From Chloroflexota bacterium (GTDB taxonomy: Bacteria > Chloroflexota > Anaerolineae > Anaerolineales > DRMV01), in NCBI GenBank assembly GCA_013153135.1, contig JAADFA010000119.1, positions 1 to 21,154 on the forward strand: DNA of 21,154 bases, read 5' to 3'. Below the pieces are notes generated by a model, which searched no databases, was not told where the DNA came from, and worked only from the letters and a program-made list of their open reading frames with translations. Position 1 is the stretch's first letter. Each line of letters starts with the position of its first letter. Shown one piece after another: positions 6,666 to 14,583 of this stretch. The translations under genes and the position numbers were made by a program.

Positions 6666-7862
6666 ATGTTCCGAACTCGAGGCCAAGGTTGGGCTCTGTT
6701 GCTATTGGCTCTGGCTGCCCTGGGCGTGTGGATGGTGCTCAACGCGCGTTGGGCGCGGCTGCCCGGCGGTGAGGACCTCGCGACGTTGTGGGCGTCCGCG
6801 CGCGTGTTGCTCTTCGTCCCCGAGGGCGATCCGTACGGTCCTCTGGCAGCCGCGTACGCGCAGCGCACCGCGCGCGCGGCTACGCCGTTGCCCTTGCTCG
6901 TGCCCTTATATAGCCTTTTCCCCGTGTTTCCTCTGGCCTGGGTGCGGCCCTTTTGGGTGGTGCGCTGGATAGGCCTCTTGGCCGCGCAAGCCGCGATGGG
7001 CCTCGCGCTGGTGCTCTGGCCTACCCTCAGCCGCTGGCGGGTGCGGGGGCCGTTGCTCTTGATATTCGTGTTGAGCCCGGTAATTTGGCCGTTCGCGCGC
7101 TGGTCTTTGGCGCGTGGGGGTGGTTCTTGGCTCGCGTTGCTGGTGTGGCTGCTTGTGTTTACTTTTTTGCGCCATCGTCGCGATGACCTTGCAGGGGGCG
7201 CGCTCGCGCTATTGAGCCTCGACCCGCTGCCCCACGCGCTCGCGGGGCTCTGGGTGCTGGTTTGGGCGGGAAGCCATGGGCGCTGGCGTGTGGTGCGCGC
7301 GTTTGCACTGACGTTTGCGGGTTTGCTCCTTGGCGCCTGGTGGCTGCGTCCCCATTGGTGGGAGGGTTATTTGATCAACGTGGGTCGCGAGGTGATCCGA
7401 GGCGCGTGGCCGCAGTTCCCCACGTGGTTCGCGGAACGGCTGCCAGGGGTGGGCACGCGCGCCGGGTGGACCGCCGCGGGCATCGGCGCGCTCCTGTTGC
7501 TCGTGGAGATGGCGCGTAGCTGGGCACGCGAAGATCCGCATTTGGCCTGGGTAACCGCGCTCAGCCTGAGCCTCGCACCGCTCTTGGGCGTGCCTTTGGA
7601 GCCTTTTAGCATGGGCACGTTGGGTTTGTTCGTTTGGTGGCAGGTATGGAGCTTGTGGGATAAGCACTGGGCCTACGGCCGAGCTGTGGTCGCGCCCATG
7701 GCGGGCCTGTGGTTTGGTGGGATGGCTTGGCTCGCGTGGCAGTGGGGCTCGGATGCCGCCATCCCCTTGGCCTATCTCAACGCGTTTGTGCAGGTGCTTG
7801 CTCTCTACACCGTGCGCGATTGGGCCCTGCGCGCGGAATCTTGGTCCACATGGTGGATTTAG
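6666..7862 (+). CDS. Multi-pass membrane protein, GT87/DUF2029-like
   Basis: A 398-residue integral membrane protein with about ten hydrophobic segments. Near the N-terminus, after the first helix, a periplasmic loop carries GEDLATLWASARVLL followed by GDPYG (54-58). This resembles the D...Y..A/R...GDPY signature of GT87 (DUF2029) GT-C mannosyltransferases that use polyprenyl-phosphate sugars. The acidic residue (Glu36-Asp37) is present. The assignment is by pattern only. The ATG at 6666 has GGAG 7 nt upstream within the end of hemW, so it is probably co-transcribed with it. Its TAG stop interlocks with the stop of the convergent YtxH-type gene. Confidence 0.68.
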   Translation: MFRTRGQGWALLLLALAALGVWMVLNARWARLPGGEDLATLWASARVLLFVPEGDPYGPLAAAYAQRTARAATPLPLLVPLYSLFPVFPLAWVRPFWVVRWIGLLAAQAAMGLALVLWPTLSRWRVRGPLLLIFVLSPVIWPFARWSLARGGGSWLALLVWLLVFTFLRHRRDDLAGGALALLSLDPLPHALAGLWVLVWAGSHGRWRVVRAFALTFAGLLLGAWWLRPHWWEGYLINVGREVIRGAWPQFPTWFAERLPGVGTRAGWTAAGIGALLLLVEMARSWAREDPHLAWVTALSLSLAPLLGVPLEPFSMGTLGLFVWWQVWSLWDKHWAYGRAVVAPMAGLWFGGMAWLAWQWGSDAAIPLAYLNAFVQVLALYTVRDWALRAESWSTWWI

Positions 7863-8101
7863 GCATGCTCGTCGCTGTTGGGCTCTTCGGCCACGGATGG
7901 TAGCAGCGCGCGCAGCTCGGCTTCGAGCCGTCGCCGTTCTTCTTCGCCCGCTTGTTGGATTTGTTCCCATAGGGCTCGTATGCGGGCTTGCAGCTCGCGG
8001 CGAAATTCTTCGCCCTGGGCGGGAGCGAAAAGCAACGCGACCAGCGCACCCGCGAGCGCACCGAAACCGGCACCCGTGATAAAATGAAAGAACCGACGCA
8101 T
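7859..8101 (-). CDS. YtxH domain-containing small membrane protein
   Basis: An 80-residue protein with one N-terminal transmembrane helix (about 8-26) ending in LFAPAQGEEFR, the typical YtxH/gas-vesicle-like LFAPxxGxxxR signature. A highly charged helical tail follows (EEERRRLEAELRALL). Members are stress-associated membrane proteins of unknown biochemical role. The ATG at 8101 has GGGAGGG close upstream; an earlier in-frame start at 8146 would run into the promoter. It shares stop-codon bases with the GT87-like gene. Confidence 0.82.
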   Translation of the reverse strand: MRRFFHFITGAGFGALAGALVALLFAPAQGEEFRRELQARIRALWEQIQQAGEEERRRLEAELRALLPSVAEEPNSDEHA

Positions 8102-8136
8102 AGGACCCTCCCAATGATGCGATTTGGCCGTGTTTG

Positions 8137-8164
8137 ATTGTACCAAGGTGGCGGGCGATGTCGA
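8137..8164 (-). promoter_or_regulatory. Promoter of the YtxH-type gene
   Basis: On the minus strand TCGACA (8164-8159, 5 of 6 to the -35 consensus) is separated by 16 bp from TACAAT (8142-8137, 5 of 6 to the -10 consensus). The predicted start is near 8130, with a leader of about 29 nt. The -35 overlaps the start codon of the divergent DMT transporter gene, so the two may interfere. Confidence 0.5.
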
Positions 8165-9114
8165 CCTCTCGGGCCCCTATCTCTCCATGGTTGGTTTTGT
8201 TCGGCGGCATTTTGGCTGTATCCACCGCGTCCATCTTCATCCGTTGGGCCCAAAACGACGCGCCGTCCTTGGTCATTGCCGCATATCGTCTTGGCTTGTC
8301 GAGCCTGGTTCTCGGCCCATGGGTCGGCTGGCGCTATCGTCGGGTCTGGCGCATCCTGGATGCGCGCGCGTGGGGGTTGGCGTTGGGTTCAGGGGCGTTC
8401 TTGGCCGCGCACTTTGCGACGTGGATCACGTCGTTGGAATATACCACAGTGGCGAGCTCGGTGGTGTTGGTAACAACGACGCCCTTGTGGGTTGCCTTGG
8501 TCGGTGCGTGGTTGTTGGATGAGTCGTTGACGCCAGGGTTGGTTGTCGGGCTGGCTTTAGCCTTGGTGGGCAGTGTCATTATTGGGTTGGGCGACGTGTG
8601 TGCATGGGATGGCGGACTGCAATGTCATGAGTTGGTAGGTTTCGGCGCGCGGGCGCTGTGGGGCGATATCCTCGCGCTCATGGGTGCGTGGGCCGCAGCG
8701 GGCTATTTGCTCATCGGCCGCGCGTTGCGCAAACGTACGCCGTTGTTGATGTACATTACCCTAACTTACAGCGTAGCCGCGGTGCTTTTGCTCCTCACAG
8801 TAGCCGTGTTGCGTTTGCCCTTGATAGGTTACCCCGCGCGCACCTATGGCTGGTTCCTCGCGCTGGCTTTGGTACCCCAGCTGATGGGCCATTCCGCGTT
8901 TAATTGGGCGCTGCGCTACCTGCCCGCGTCGGTGGTGTCCGTGAGCCTGCTGGGCGAACCCGTGGGTGCGAGTTTACTTGCGTACATCCTCTTGCACGAA
9001 GTGCCATCTTGGCTTACCCTGATGGGGGGCGCGCTGGTGCTTACGGGCATTGTCCAAGCCGCGCGCAGCGCGCCTGAACCCGCACAAGAAGCCGTGGAGG
9101 AGGTGTTGGAATGA
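8158..9114 (+). CDS. DMT superfamily (EamA) transporter
   Basis: A 318-residue transporter with two EamA repeats, about ten transmembrane helices. The first repeat carries IFIRWAQNDAPSLVIAAYRL and YTTVASSVVLVTTTPLWVAL. The second carries NWALRYLPASVVSVSLLGEP and LLHEVPS. By family such proteins export or import small metabolites; the substrate is unknown. The ATG at 8158 has AGGTGG 7 nt upstream. It heads a plus-strand operon whose next gene overlaps it by 4 bp (ATGA). Confidence 0.88.
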   Translation: MSTSRAPISPWLVLFGGILAVSTASIFIRWAQNDAPSLVIAAYRLGLSSLVLGPWVGWRYRRVWRILDARAWGLALGSGAFLAAHFATWITSLEYTTVASSVVLVTTTPLWVALVGAWLLDESLTPGLVVGLALALVGSVIIGLGDVCAWDGGLQCHELVGFGARALWGDILALMGAWAAAGYLLIGRALRKRTPLLMYITLTYSVAAVLLLLTVAVLRLPLIGYPARTYGWFLALALVPQLMGHSAFNWALRYLPASVVSVSLLGEPVGASLLAYILLHEVPSWLTLMGGALVLTGIVQAARSAPEPAQEAVEEVLE

Positions 9115-9314
9115 TCCGGTGTGCATACTGTGGTGCACCGTTGCCCCTCAACCGTAAGCTGGCCGAGGCCGCTCTCAAAGCCATGGACGAGGAGGGATTG
9201 CAGCATTTTGACCTTGCCTGCCCTCGGTGTCGCAAAGTCAATAAGCTCCCCCGGCAGGCTTTGTTGCGATTCGCACCCCGGGGCCGTGCTGCGACCAATA
9301 CAACGGCTGAATAA
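9111..9314 (+). CDS. Small zinc-ribbon protein
   Basis: A 67-residue protein with two CxxC knuckles, Cys4-Cys7 (CAYC) and Cys37-Cys40 (CPRC), separated by a helix. It is a minimal zinc ribbon likely to bind one zinc ion. Its ATG overlaps the TGA of the DMT transporter gene (ATGA), implying coupled translation. The NBR1-Ig lipoprotein gene follows 9 bp later. A role in nucleic-acid or protein binding is possible but nothing specific is visible. Confidence 0.75.
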   Translation: MIRCAYCGAPLPLNRKLAEAALKAMDEEGLQHFDLACPRCRKVNKLPRQALLRFAPRGRAATNTTAE

Positions 9315-9323
9315 GGGGGCATC

Positions 9324-11093
9324 ATGGGCGAGCGGCGTGGATTGATCGGGCGCGTGGTGAGGAGGCTCGTGGTGCTCGGTTTGGTGTTCTGGGGCGCCGC
9401 GTGTACGCGCGCGTCCCGTACGCCCGTGCCTCCGTCGCCCACGCCGTACGCTTCGCCCACTTTTCCCCCACCTATTACGCTGAAGGTGCCCCTGCCTACG
9501 CCCACGCCGACCGCAACCGCGACACCGGTACGCTCGCCGACCCCCACGCCAAGCCCTCGGCCATGGACGCCCGGCGTGCCCACACCAACCCCGCGTCCCA
9601 CGGGCGAGGGTGTGATCGAGGGCGTGGTTTGGCGTGATGAGTGCATCCTGACCACGGGCGCCGGACCAGTACCGCCAGGGTGCCGCGTGTACGACAAGGG
9701 TATGGCCGGTGACGGCTATCGTCACGGTGAGCCCGGCATTCCAGGCGTGCGCGTGCTCTTGCGCGCAGGGCCATGCCCCGGTGGCGAGATCCTCGCGGAG
9801 ACGATCACTGACGACGAGGGGCGTTTCGTGTTCACGGGCCTGGCGTCGGGTTACTATTGTGTCGAGATCCCCACGCCGCAACCGGCTTTGGGCCCGGGCT
9901 TTTGGACCGCACCCAAACTTGAGCAGTCCTTTGTTGACGTGCACATCACCTGGCGCAAGGACCAAAAGACTGTCGCGTTCGGTTGGTTCCCCAGCGACCA
10001 AGGCTACCTGCCGACCACGTGCACGAACATAGCCCTCTTTGTGGAAGAAAATATGGTGCCTGCACCGTATACGGTGTACGCAGGCATGGCCTTTACCAAG
10101 CGATGGCGCGTGCGTAACGGCGGGACATGCATCTGGACTCCCGAGTACCGTTTGGATGTAGTGCGACACACCTGGCCCGAAATGGCTCAGGATATCCCTA
10201 TCCCCAGGCGCGTCTACCCGGGCGAGGATTTGGTTATCGAACTGCCAGGTGCCGCACCCACCCTTCCGGGTTTTTACGAGGTCCGATGGCGTTTCCGAGC
10301 GCCCAACGGCCAGCGGTTTGGTTTGGGGTACCAGGGCGATGGCGACCTGCGCCTGGCCATCTTTGTGCCTGAGATCGCTGCAACCTTTACCCTGGGCGAG
10401 CCCCTATGGACAGACCTGGATGGCAAGATCGCGTATTGGGTCGTGCCGCAATACGATACCTGCGAAGTGCAGGACCCCAACTATCCCGATGACCCCGAGC
10501 GAACCATCACCATCCGCTGTGTGGGCATCATGGCCCGGGATGGGCACTTGCTCGTCCGGGTGTTACATCCCGCGGTGCGGGACCGTTGGTTTTTGGCCAA
10601 TTATCCGCCTGTGAGCAACGGATATCTGGAGGGAACTTTTACGCTCCTTTCTTCATGCGAGGACGACGACCGTTACGGCTTCATCGTGCGTGCCCCGTCG
10701 CCAAATGAAGGCATTATCGTCCAGGTTGCATGCAACCGGCGTTATCGTATCTACCAGTGGCAAAAGGGCACTTTTGGCCTTTTGCGGCCCTGGACGTTCA
10801 CGGGCGTGCTGCATCCGGGCGGCAAGACCAGCAACCGGCTTGGCGTTTGGATGAAAGGTGGACGGCTGCGGTTTTATATCAATCGCTTTTTGGTGACGGA
10901 AGTCGGCGGCACGTGGTTCTTCCAGGGCAAGTTCGGCGTGCTTATCCACTCCGTCCAGACCAACGATTTCCGCTATTTGCTGCACGACTTGCGCTTTTGG
11001 ACGATTCCGGATGCAACCACGCCGACCCCTGGCGAAGATGAAGGGGGAGTGACAAATGCGACCAACAGCAACTCCGCCACCCTCGGCCCCTGA
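9324..11093 (+). CDS. Lipoprotein with SdrD-like, NBR1 Ig-like and lectin-like domains
   Basis: A 589-residue exported lipoprotein with signal peptide, lipobox WGAAC (Cys27) and a Pro/Thr linker to about residue 95 (PTPTPTATATP). Residues about 97-182 resemble an SdrD B-like/carboxypeptidase-regulatory beta sandwich (IEGVVWRDE, GIPGVRVLL, TDDEGRFVFTGLASGYYCVEI). Residues about 230-350 are an NBR1-type Ig-like domain (FTKRWRVRNGGTCIWTPEYRL, YPGEDLVIELPGAAPTLPGFYEVRWRF, in separate strands). The remainder resembles a concanavalin/LamG-like jellyroll (LGVWMKGGRLRFYINRFLV). It probably binds a surface ligand; no catalytic residues are recognised. The ATG at 9324 has AAGGGGG upstream. Its last 38 bp overlap the next gene. 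Confidence 0.83.
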   Translation: MGERRGLIGRVVRRLVVLGLVFWGAACTRASRTPVPPSPTPYASPTFPPPITLKVPLPTPTPTATATPVRSPTPTPSPRPWTPGVPTPTPRPTGEGVIEGVVWRDECILTTGAGPVPPGCRVYDKGMAGDGYRHGEPGIPGVRVLLRAGPCPGGEILAETITDDEGRFVFTGLASGYYCVEIPTPQPALGPGFWTAPKLEQSFVDVHITWRKDQKTVAFGWFPSDQGYLPTTCTNIALFVEENMVPAPYTVYAGMAFTKRWRVRNGGTCIWTPEYRLDVVRHTWPEMAQDIPIPRRVYPGEDLVIELPGAAPTLPGFYEVRWRFRAPNGQRFGLGYQGDGDLRLAIFVPEIAATFTLGEPLWTDLDGKIAYWVVPQYDTCEVQDPNYPDDPERTITIRCVGIMARDGHLLVRVLHPAVRDRWFLANYPPVSNGYLEGTFTLLSSCEDDDRYGFIVRAPSPNEGIIVQVACNRRYRIYQWQKGTFGLLRPWTFTGVLHPGGKTSNRLGVWMKGGRLRFYINRFLVTEVGGTWFFQGKFGVLIHSVQTNDFRYLLHDLRFWTIPDATTPTPGEDEGGVTNATNSNSATLGP

Positions 11094-11415
11094 GCCGCAG
11101 GACCGCGCTGCGCGGCCGCAGCTGAGCACGGCGGATGGGGAGGACGCGCGGCTAGGTTCCTTGTCTGTACGCTACACCCTTGCCCTTTTGGCCGCGCTCG
11201 ATGCCCTTCTTTGGTTTATTTTCCCTGTTCTCAGCTTGATTTTGTTAGGACTAGCCGCCTTCCTCCTCGCGTTCGCCCATATTCAGGCCAAATCTTGGGG
11301 CCTAACGTGGTGTTGCGTGGCCCGGCGACGGGTTACCATGGGGCTGGTAGTTCTGCTTGGTAGCGTGTGGGGGTTGATCGCGTTGCTCTTCCTTGGGTTG
11401 CTTTTGGCCGACTAA
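11056..11415 (+). CDS. Small membrane protein after the NBR1-Ig lipoprotein
   Basis: A 119-residue protein that I do not recognise. A Pro/Ala-rich N-terminus of about 35 residues precedes two strongly hydrophobic stretches, LLAALDALLWFIFPVLSLIL with LGLAAFLLAFAHI, and MGLVVLLGSVWGLIALLFLG. This gives two to three transmembrane helices. The ATG at 11056 has GGGGGAG about 5 nt upstream and lies inside the 3' end of the lipoprotein gene (38-bp overlap), so translation is coupled. It ends the plus-strand operon. Its stop interlocks with the stop of the convergent helicase gene. Confidence 0.72.
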   Translation: MRPTATPPPSAPEPQDRAARPQLSTADGEDARLGSLSVRYTLALLAALDALLWFIFPVLSLILLGLAAFLLAFAHIQAKSWGLTWCCVARRRVTMGLVVLLGSVWGLIALLFLGLLLAD

Positions 11416-14400
11416 CGCCAGAACGTGAACGCTAAGCTCCTGTTTTCTTGGGTCCAGCGTTTTAGCCGGGCTTGGTAGAGAACCGCGCGACCTTCAGGGC
11501 GGCGGGTGTAAATCAGCTCCCCACCGCCGACAAAACGGTTCCAGGCTCGCAGAAAGGCTCGTGCACGGCGCGCGTCGCGAGCGAGCACCGTAGGCACGGG
11601 ATAGTACACCGGATCGCGTTCGGGTCGCATATAACGCCGCGCCAAGGCCAAAAGCCCGCGCTGCAGGCGCTTGGGCAAACGGTGGTCCATTCGACGAATG
11701 AGGTAGCGCTGGTTGACAATAGGCGCGAAAAGATCGTGGAACGCTTGGCTAAAAATCTCAGCATCCTTACTGGGAACGTATTCTAGTTGTACCGTGTAAT
11801 ACATATCCTGCCAGGTGACGACGCGAATTTGATCCATGCTCACATTCGAGCTGATAAGCCCCGATTCTTGCAGCGCGACAAAGACCGCCCGGGCCATGTC
11901 GAGCAAAATCGCATCGATAGGCTCCTCGTGGACCAACTTGCGCCATAGACGTCGCAACTCGCGTGCATGACGATACGCAGACCACGCGCTAGCAGCACCA
12001 AAGGCGCCTAAGCCCACCAAGAATCCGAAGCGGACCGGATTGGGCAGGGAGGCTATCCAACTCTGGACGGATAACCAGGCGTCAATTCCCAGACCGAGGC
12101 TAGAGAGTATCAAGTTTGTTAAACGCCGCCAAGCGCGCTCCACCGTGTCCGAGAGCGTATAAATCGTGCGGATGTGCATGGAGGGCCTGCGTAGATAATA
12201 TGTCTGGAGGGTGACATTTGTGTACGGCTCCCCGATGCGCCAAGCACGATACGTGCGTTCGCGATCCTGTGCCAGGGTGAGCATGAGGCGGGTGAAGGCT
12301 TCGAACGGGGCTTTGGCCCATGCTGGGGCCTTGCCACCTCGAACCTTGAAGGTAATGAGCGGATCAACGTGTAAGGGCCCCCGAACGACTTGGCCATCGA
12401 GTTCATCTTGAACCATCTGAAGCCATAGTTGGACGTCGGTAAGGGCTGGTAGTGCAAATGTAAGCAAACCATGGCGTTGATAGGCATCAATTGGCGTTTG
12501 AACAACCCCCCAGAGCCGTTGATGGCGCCGGAGCCAACGTTTCAGATCGTGCGCACCACCTTCGGGATGTTCAGGTGCGACGCTAATGACATCCCAATTA
12601 TGTGCGACTTTATGAGGCCAATCGGGGTCTTTGCGCAACGAACGTCCACGTAGTTGCTGTACGCCCACGCTGGTTGTTACGGTGGTCAAATCGATGAGGG
12701 TGTTCAGGCGGAGGGCATCCCAGCCTTCGCCAAAAAGTCCGCGTGTACCGACCAAGACTTTGGTCAATCCGCGTTCAAAGGCTTTGGTCACCACCGCGAC
12801 ATATGTGCGCGAGCCCCAATCGCGCCCGCGGCCGCGCACTTCCCAAAAATCGCCGCGATCAAGAAAGCGGATCTCGAACTGCCAGCCGTGTTTTTCCTGT
12901 TCTGCGCGCAGAAAGGCTTCGAACACCGGCCGGAATTCTTTATCGATCCACAAGGTGCGCCCCGTGACCAAGACCGGATGCAACGCGGTGAGGGCCTCTT
13001 GGTGCGCGAGGTAGCGGAATACGAACCGCGCGCTCCCGGCCTCTTCATCTAAGGGGATGCGCCAAGGCGTTCGGCCACGACGGTAACGTTGTAAGCTGCC
13101 CGTGCGCCGTTCGAAATCCACCACAACCACCGCGCGCAGCCGGTCCCCTAGGGCTCGATATTCGTGTGCGAGGATCGAGGCCGTCGCGACGGCCTTATTC
13201 GCCGAATATGAGAGCACCAAGTCGCCAGGAGTGCGACTTTGGCGCAGCCCGCGTGGGGTTAAAGTGAATCCAAACGGCCGAAGGCGTTCGCGTAAATCGC
13301 GATAGCGGGCGCGGTCCTCGGCATGGGGTGAGGGTAAAAGACGTTGGAGCGCGTAGGCTTCGACCAAGGTGAGCCGATCGTCCAGAGTGGGCTCTTGACG
13401 CGCTTGCTCGGGAAGGGGTTGTTGCGCGGGCCATTGGCCCAGATGGTGAAGCCAACGCAAAGCCGCCAGGGCTAGCACGGGATTCTCGTCCGCGATGCGC
13501 TGCCATTGAGGCACGATGGTGGTTTCCAGCCACTGACGTACGTCTGCGTCGGTCAAAATGTGGTCTACGGTTTGTTTAAAGGCCTCATCAACTTGGCGGA
13601 GGAAATGGGCTTCGGCTTTCGTCAAGGGGACGAAATAAACCAAATCACGATAAGGTGCGAGGTTGCCTTCTTTCACCACCGCGGGTGTGGGTACTTCAAA
13701 GTCGACTTCGCCCAAGATCGCGGTGTAATTTTCATATTCTCGTTCGTCTTCAGGGCTTGGCAAGGTCGCGGTGAGGCCGATAACCCGCGGCTCTCGCAAG
13801 CGCGAGAGGAGATAGCGAATGACGACAGCCCAGTAATCCAGCAAGTGGTGGCACTCGTCGAGGACCACAGTGCCGATATCCCATGCAGCCAAACGCTCGA
13901 TGAGCGCGCGAGCATTGGGATGGAGCACGTGCTCAATGACCTGGGGCTGTTCACGTAGCAAACGCCGTTTGATGCGAGGGTAGCGACGCCGAATTTCACG
14001 GCGGTAGAGCTTGGGATTTTGAGTCGCAAGGGTATGTAGGTAGGCTTCGGCTGCGGCGACGTCCGGTACATGCCCTGCGTCGACCAGATCCTGGATCCAT
14101 TCCCGCCGCGCGGCATGCTCGGCAAAGGGCATGTCGGGGTCTTGCACAGCCAAGCGCTGGTATGTCAAAATCATCACCGGCGCGTAACGGGTGGGGTCCA
14201 GGCTTACCCAGCGTTCGATATCTTCGTCGGGTGGTAAGAACAGGCGCACTCGCTCGCGCCATTGCATTTGAATGGTCGTTGTTGGGGTAAGAACCAGCGC
14301 GGGGCGGCCAAGTCGACGGATGAGTTCCAAGCCAAGGATGGTTTTGCCTGAACCTGGGGGCGCGACAATATGGTAACGTCGATCGTCCTGGGCAGTGTCC

Positions 14401-14477
14401 AAAATGCTCTGGATTTGGGATAAAACAACGCGTTGATACTTGCGAAAAGGATGTTGAAATTCCCAACGTTCAAACAT
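11412..14477 (-). CDS. SF2 DEAD/DEAH helicase with insertion, membrane segment and novel C-terminus
   Basis: A 1021-residue superfamily 2 helicase of the ResIII/SSL2 type. Motifs are Walker A APPGSGKT (39-46), motif II DECHH (207-211), motif III TAT (236-238), motif V-like VGTRGLFGEGWDA (576-588) and motif VI QQLRGRSLR (607-615). About 190 residues, mostly helical, separate the two RecA-like lobes (about 240-430). After the second lobe comes GEPYTNVTLQTYYLRRP and then a hydrophobic segment RFGFLVGLGAFGAASAW (about 816-832) that could span the membrane. A 170-residue mixed alpha/beta C-terminal domain that I cannot assign follows. It has no Shine-Dalgarno and is probably leaderless from the TATAAT at 14484-14489. 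Base composition looks less GC-rich than its neighbours by eye. No restriction, methylase or nuclease gene is adjacent. Confidence 0.85.
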   Translation of the reverse strand: MFERWEFQHPFRKYQRVVLSQIQSILDTAQDDRRYHIVAPPGSGKTILGLELIRRLGRPALVLTPTTTIQMQWRERVRLFLPPDEDIERWVSLDPTRYAPVMILTYQRLAVQDPDMPFAEHAARREWIQDLVDAGHVPDVAAAEAYLHTLATQNPKLYRREIRRRYPRIKRRLLREQPQVIEHVLHPNARALIERLAAWDIGTVVLDECHHLLDYWAVVIRYLLSRLREPRVIGLTATLPSPEDEREYENYTAILGEVDFEVPTPAVVKEGNLAPYRDLVYFVPLTKAEAHFLRQVDEAFKQTVDHILTDADVRQWLETTIVPQWQRIADENPVLALAALRWLHHLGQWPAQQPLPEQARQEPTLDDRLTLVEAYALQRLLPSPHAEDRARYRDLRERLRPFGFTLTPRGLRQSRTPGDLVLSYSANKAVATASILAHEYRALGDRLRAVVVVDFERRTGSLQRYRRGRTPWRIPLDEEAGSARFVFRYLAHQEALTALHPVLVTGRTLWIDKEFRPVFEAFLRAEQEKHGWQFEIRFLDRGDFWEVRGRGRDWGSRTYVAVVTKAFERGLTKVLVGTRGLFGEGWDALRLNTLIDLTTVTTSVGVQQLRGRSLRKDPDWPHKVAHNWDVISVAPEHPEGGAHDLKRWLRRHQRLWGVVQTPIDAYQRHGLLTFALPALTDVQLWLQMVQDELDGQVVRGPLHVDPLITFKVRGGKAPAWAKAPFEAFTRLMLTLAQDRERTYRAWRIGEPYTNVTLQTYYLRRPSMHIRTIYTLSDTVERAWRRLTNLILSSLGLGIDAWLSVQSWIASLPNPVRFGFLVGLGAFGAASAWSAYRHARELRRLWRKLVHEEPIDAILLDMARAVFVALQESGLISSNVSMDQIRVVTWQDMYYTVQLEYVPSKDAEIFSQAFHDLFAPIVNQRYLIRRMDHRLPKRLQRGLLALARRYMRPERDPVYYPVPTVLARDARRARAFLRAWNRFVGGGELIYTRRPEGRAVLYQARLKRWTQENRSLAFTFWR

Positions 14478-14483
14478 GCTTCT

Positions 14484-14489
14484 ATTATA
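14484..14489 (-). promoter_or_regulatory. -10 box for the helicase gene, probably leaderless
   Basis: On the minus strand this reads TATAAT, followed by six bases (AGAAGC) and then the ATG at 14477. Standard spacing puts the +1 exactly on the A of the start codon. The only purine-rich stretch (GGAG) is upstream of the -10 and too far away for a Shine-Dalgarno. No -35 consensus is seen. Confidence 0.6.
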
Positions 14490-14526
14490 CTCCGACTAAG
14501 AAGGATTATGCGCCCTCTTAAACGCG

Positions 14527-14559
14527 ACGTTGCGCCGGGTTCCGTGCCCGGCGCAACGT
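14527..14559. terminator. 13-bp perfect hairpin downstream of the YwiC-like gene
   Basis: ACGTTGCGCCGGG (14527-14539) and CCCGGCGCAACGT (14547-14559) form a perfect 13-bp stem with the 7-nt loop TTCCGTG. It lies 24 bp past the stop of the YwiC-like gene on the minus strand and 37 bp upstream of the helicase -10 box. It should insulate the helicase promoter from read-through. There is no strong T-run. Confidence 0.65.
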
Positions 14560-14583
14560 ACAGGAGGGAGGGATGAGGGAGGG

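Noticed and set aside
7209..8276. Long minus-strand open frame opposite the GT87-like gene
   Set aside because: It overlaps the GT87-like, YtxH and DMT genes, has compositionally biased sequence and no recognisable domain.
8916..10169. Long minus-strand open frame opposite the DMT and lipoprotein genes
   Set aside because: It is Arg/His/Gly-rich low-complexity translation antisense to well-supported genes, typical of GC-rich DNA, with no family pattern.
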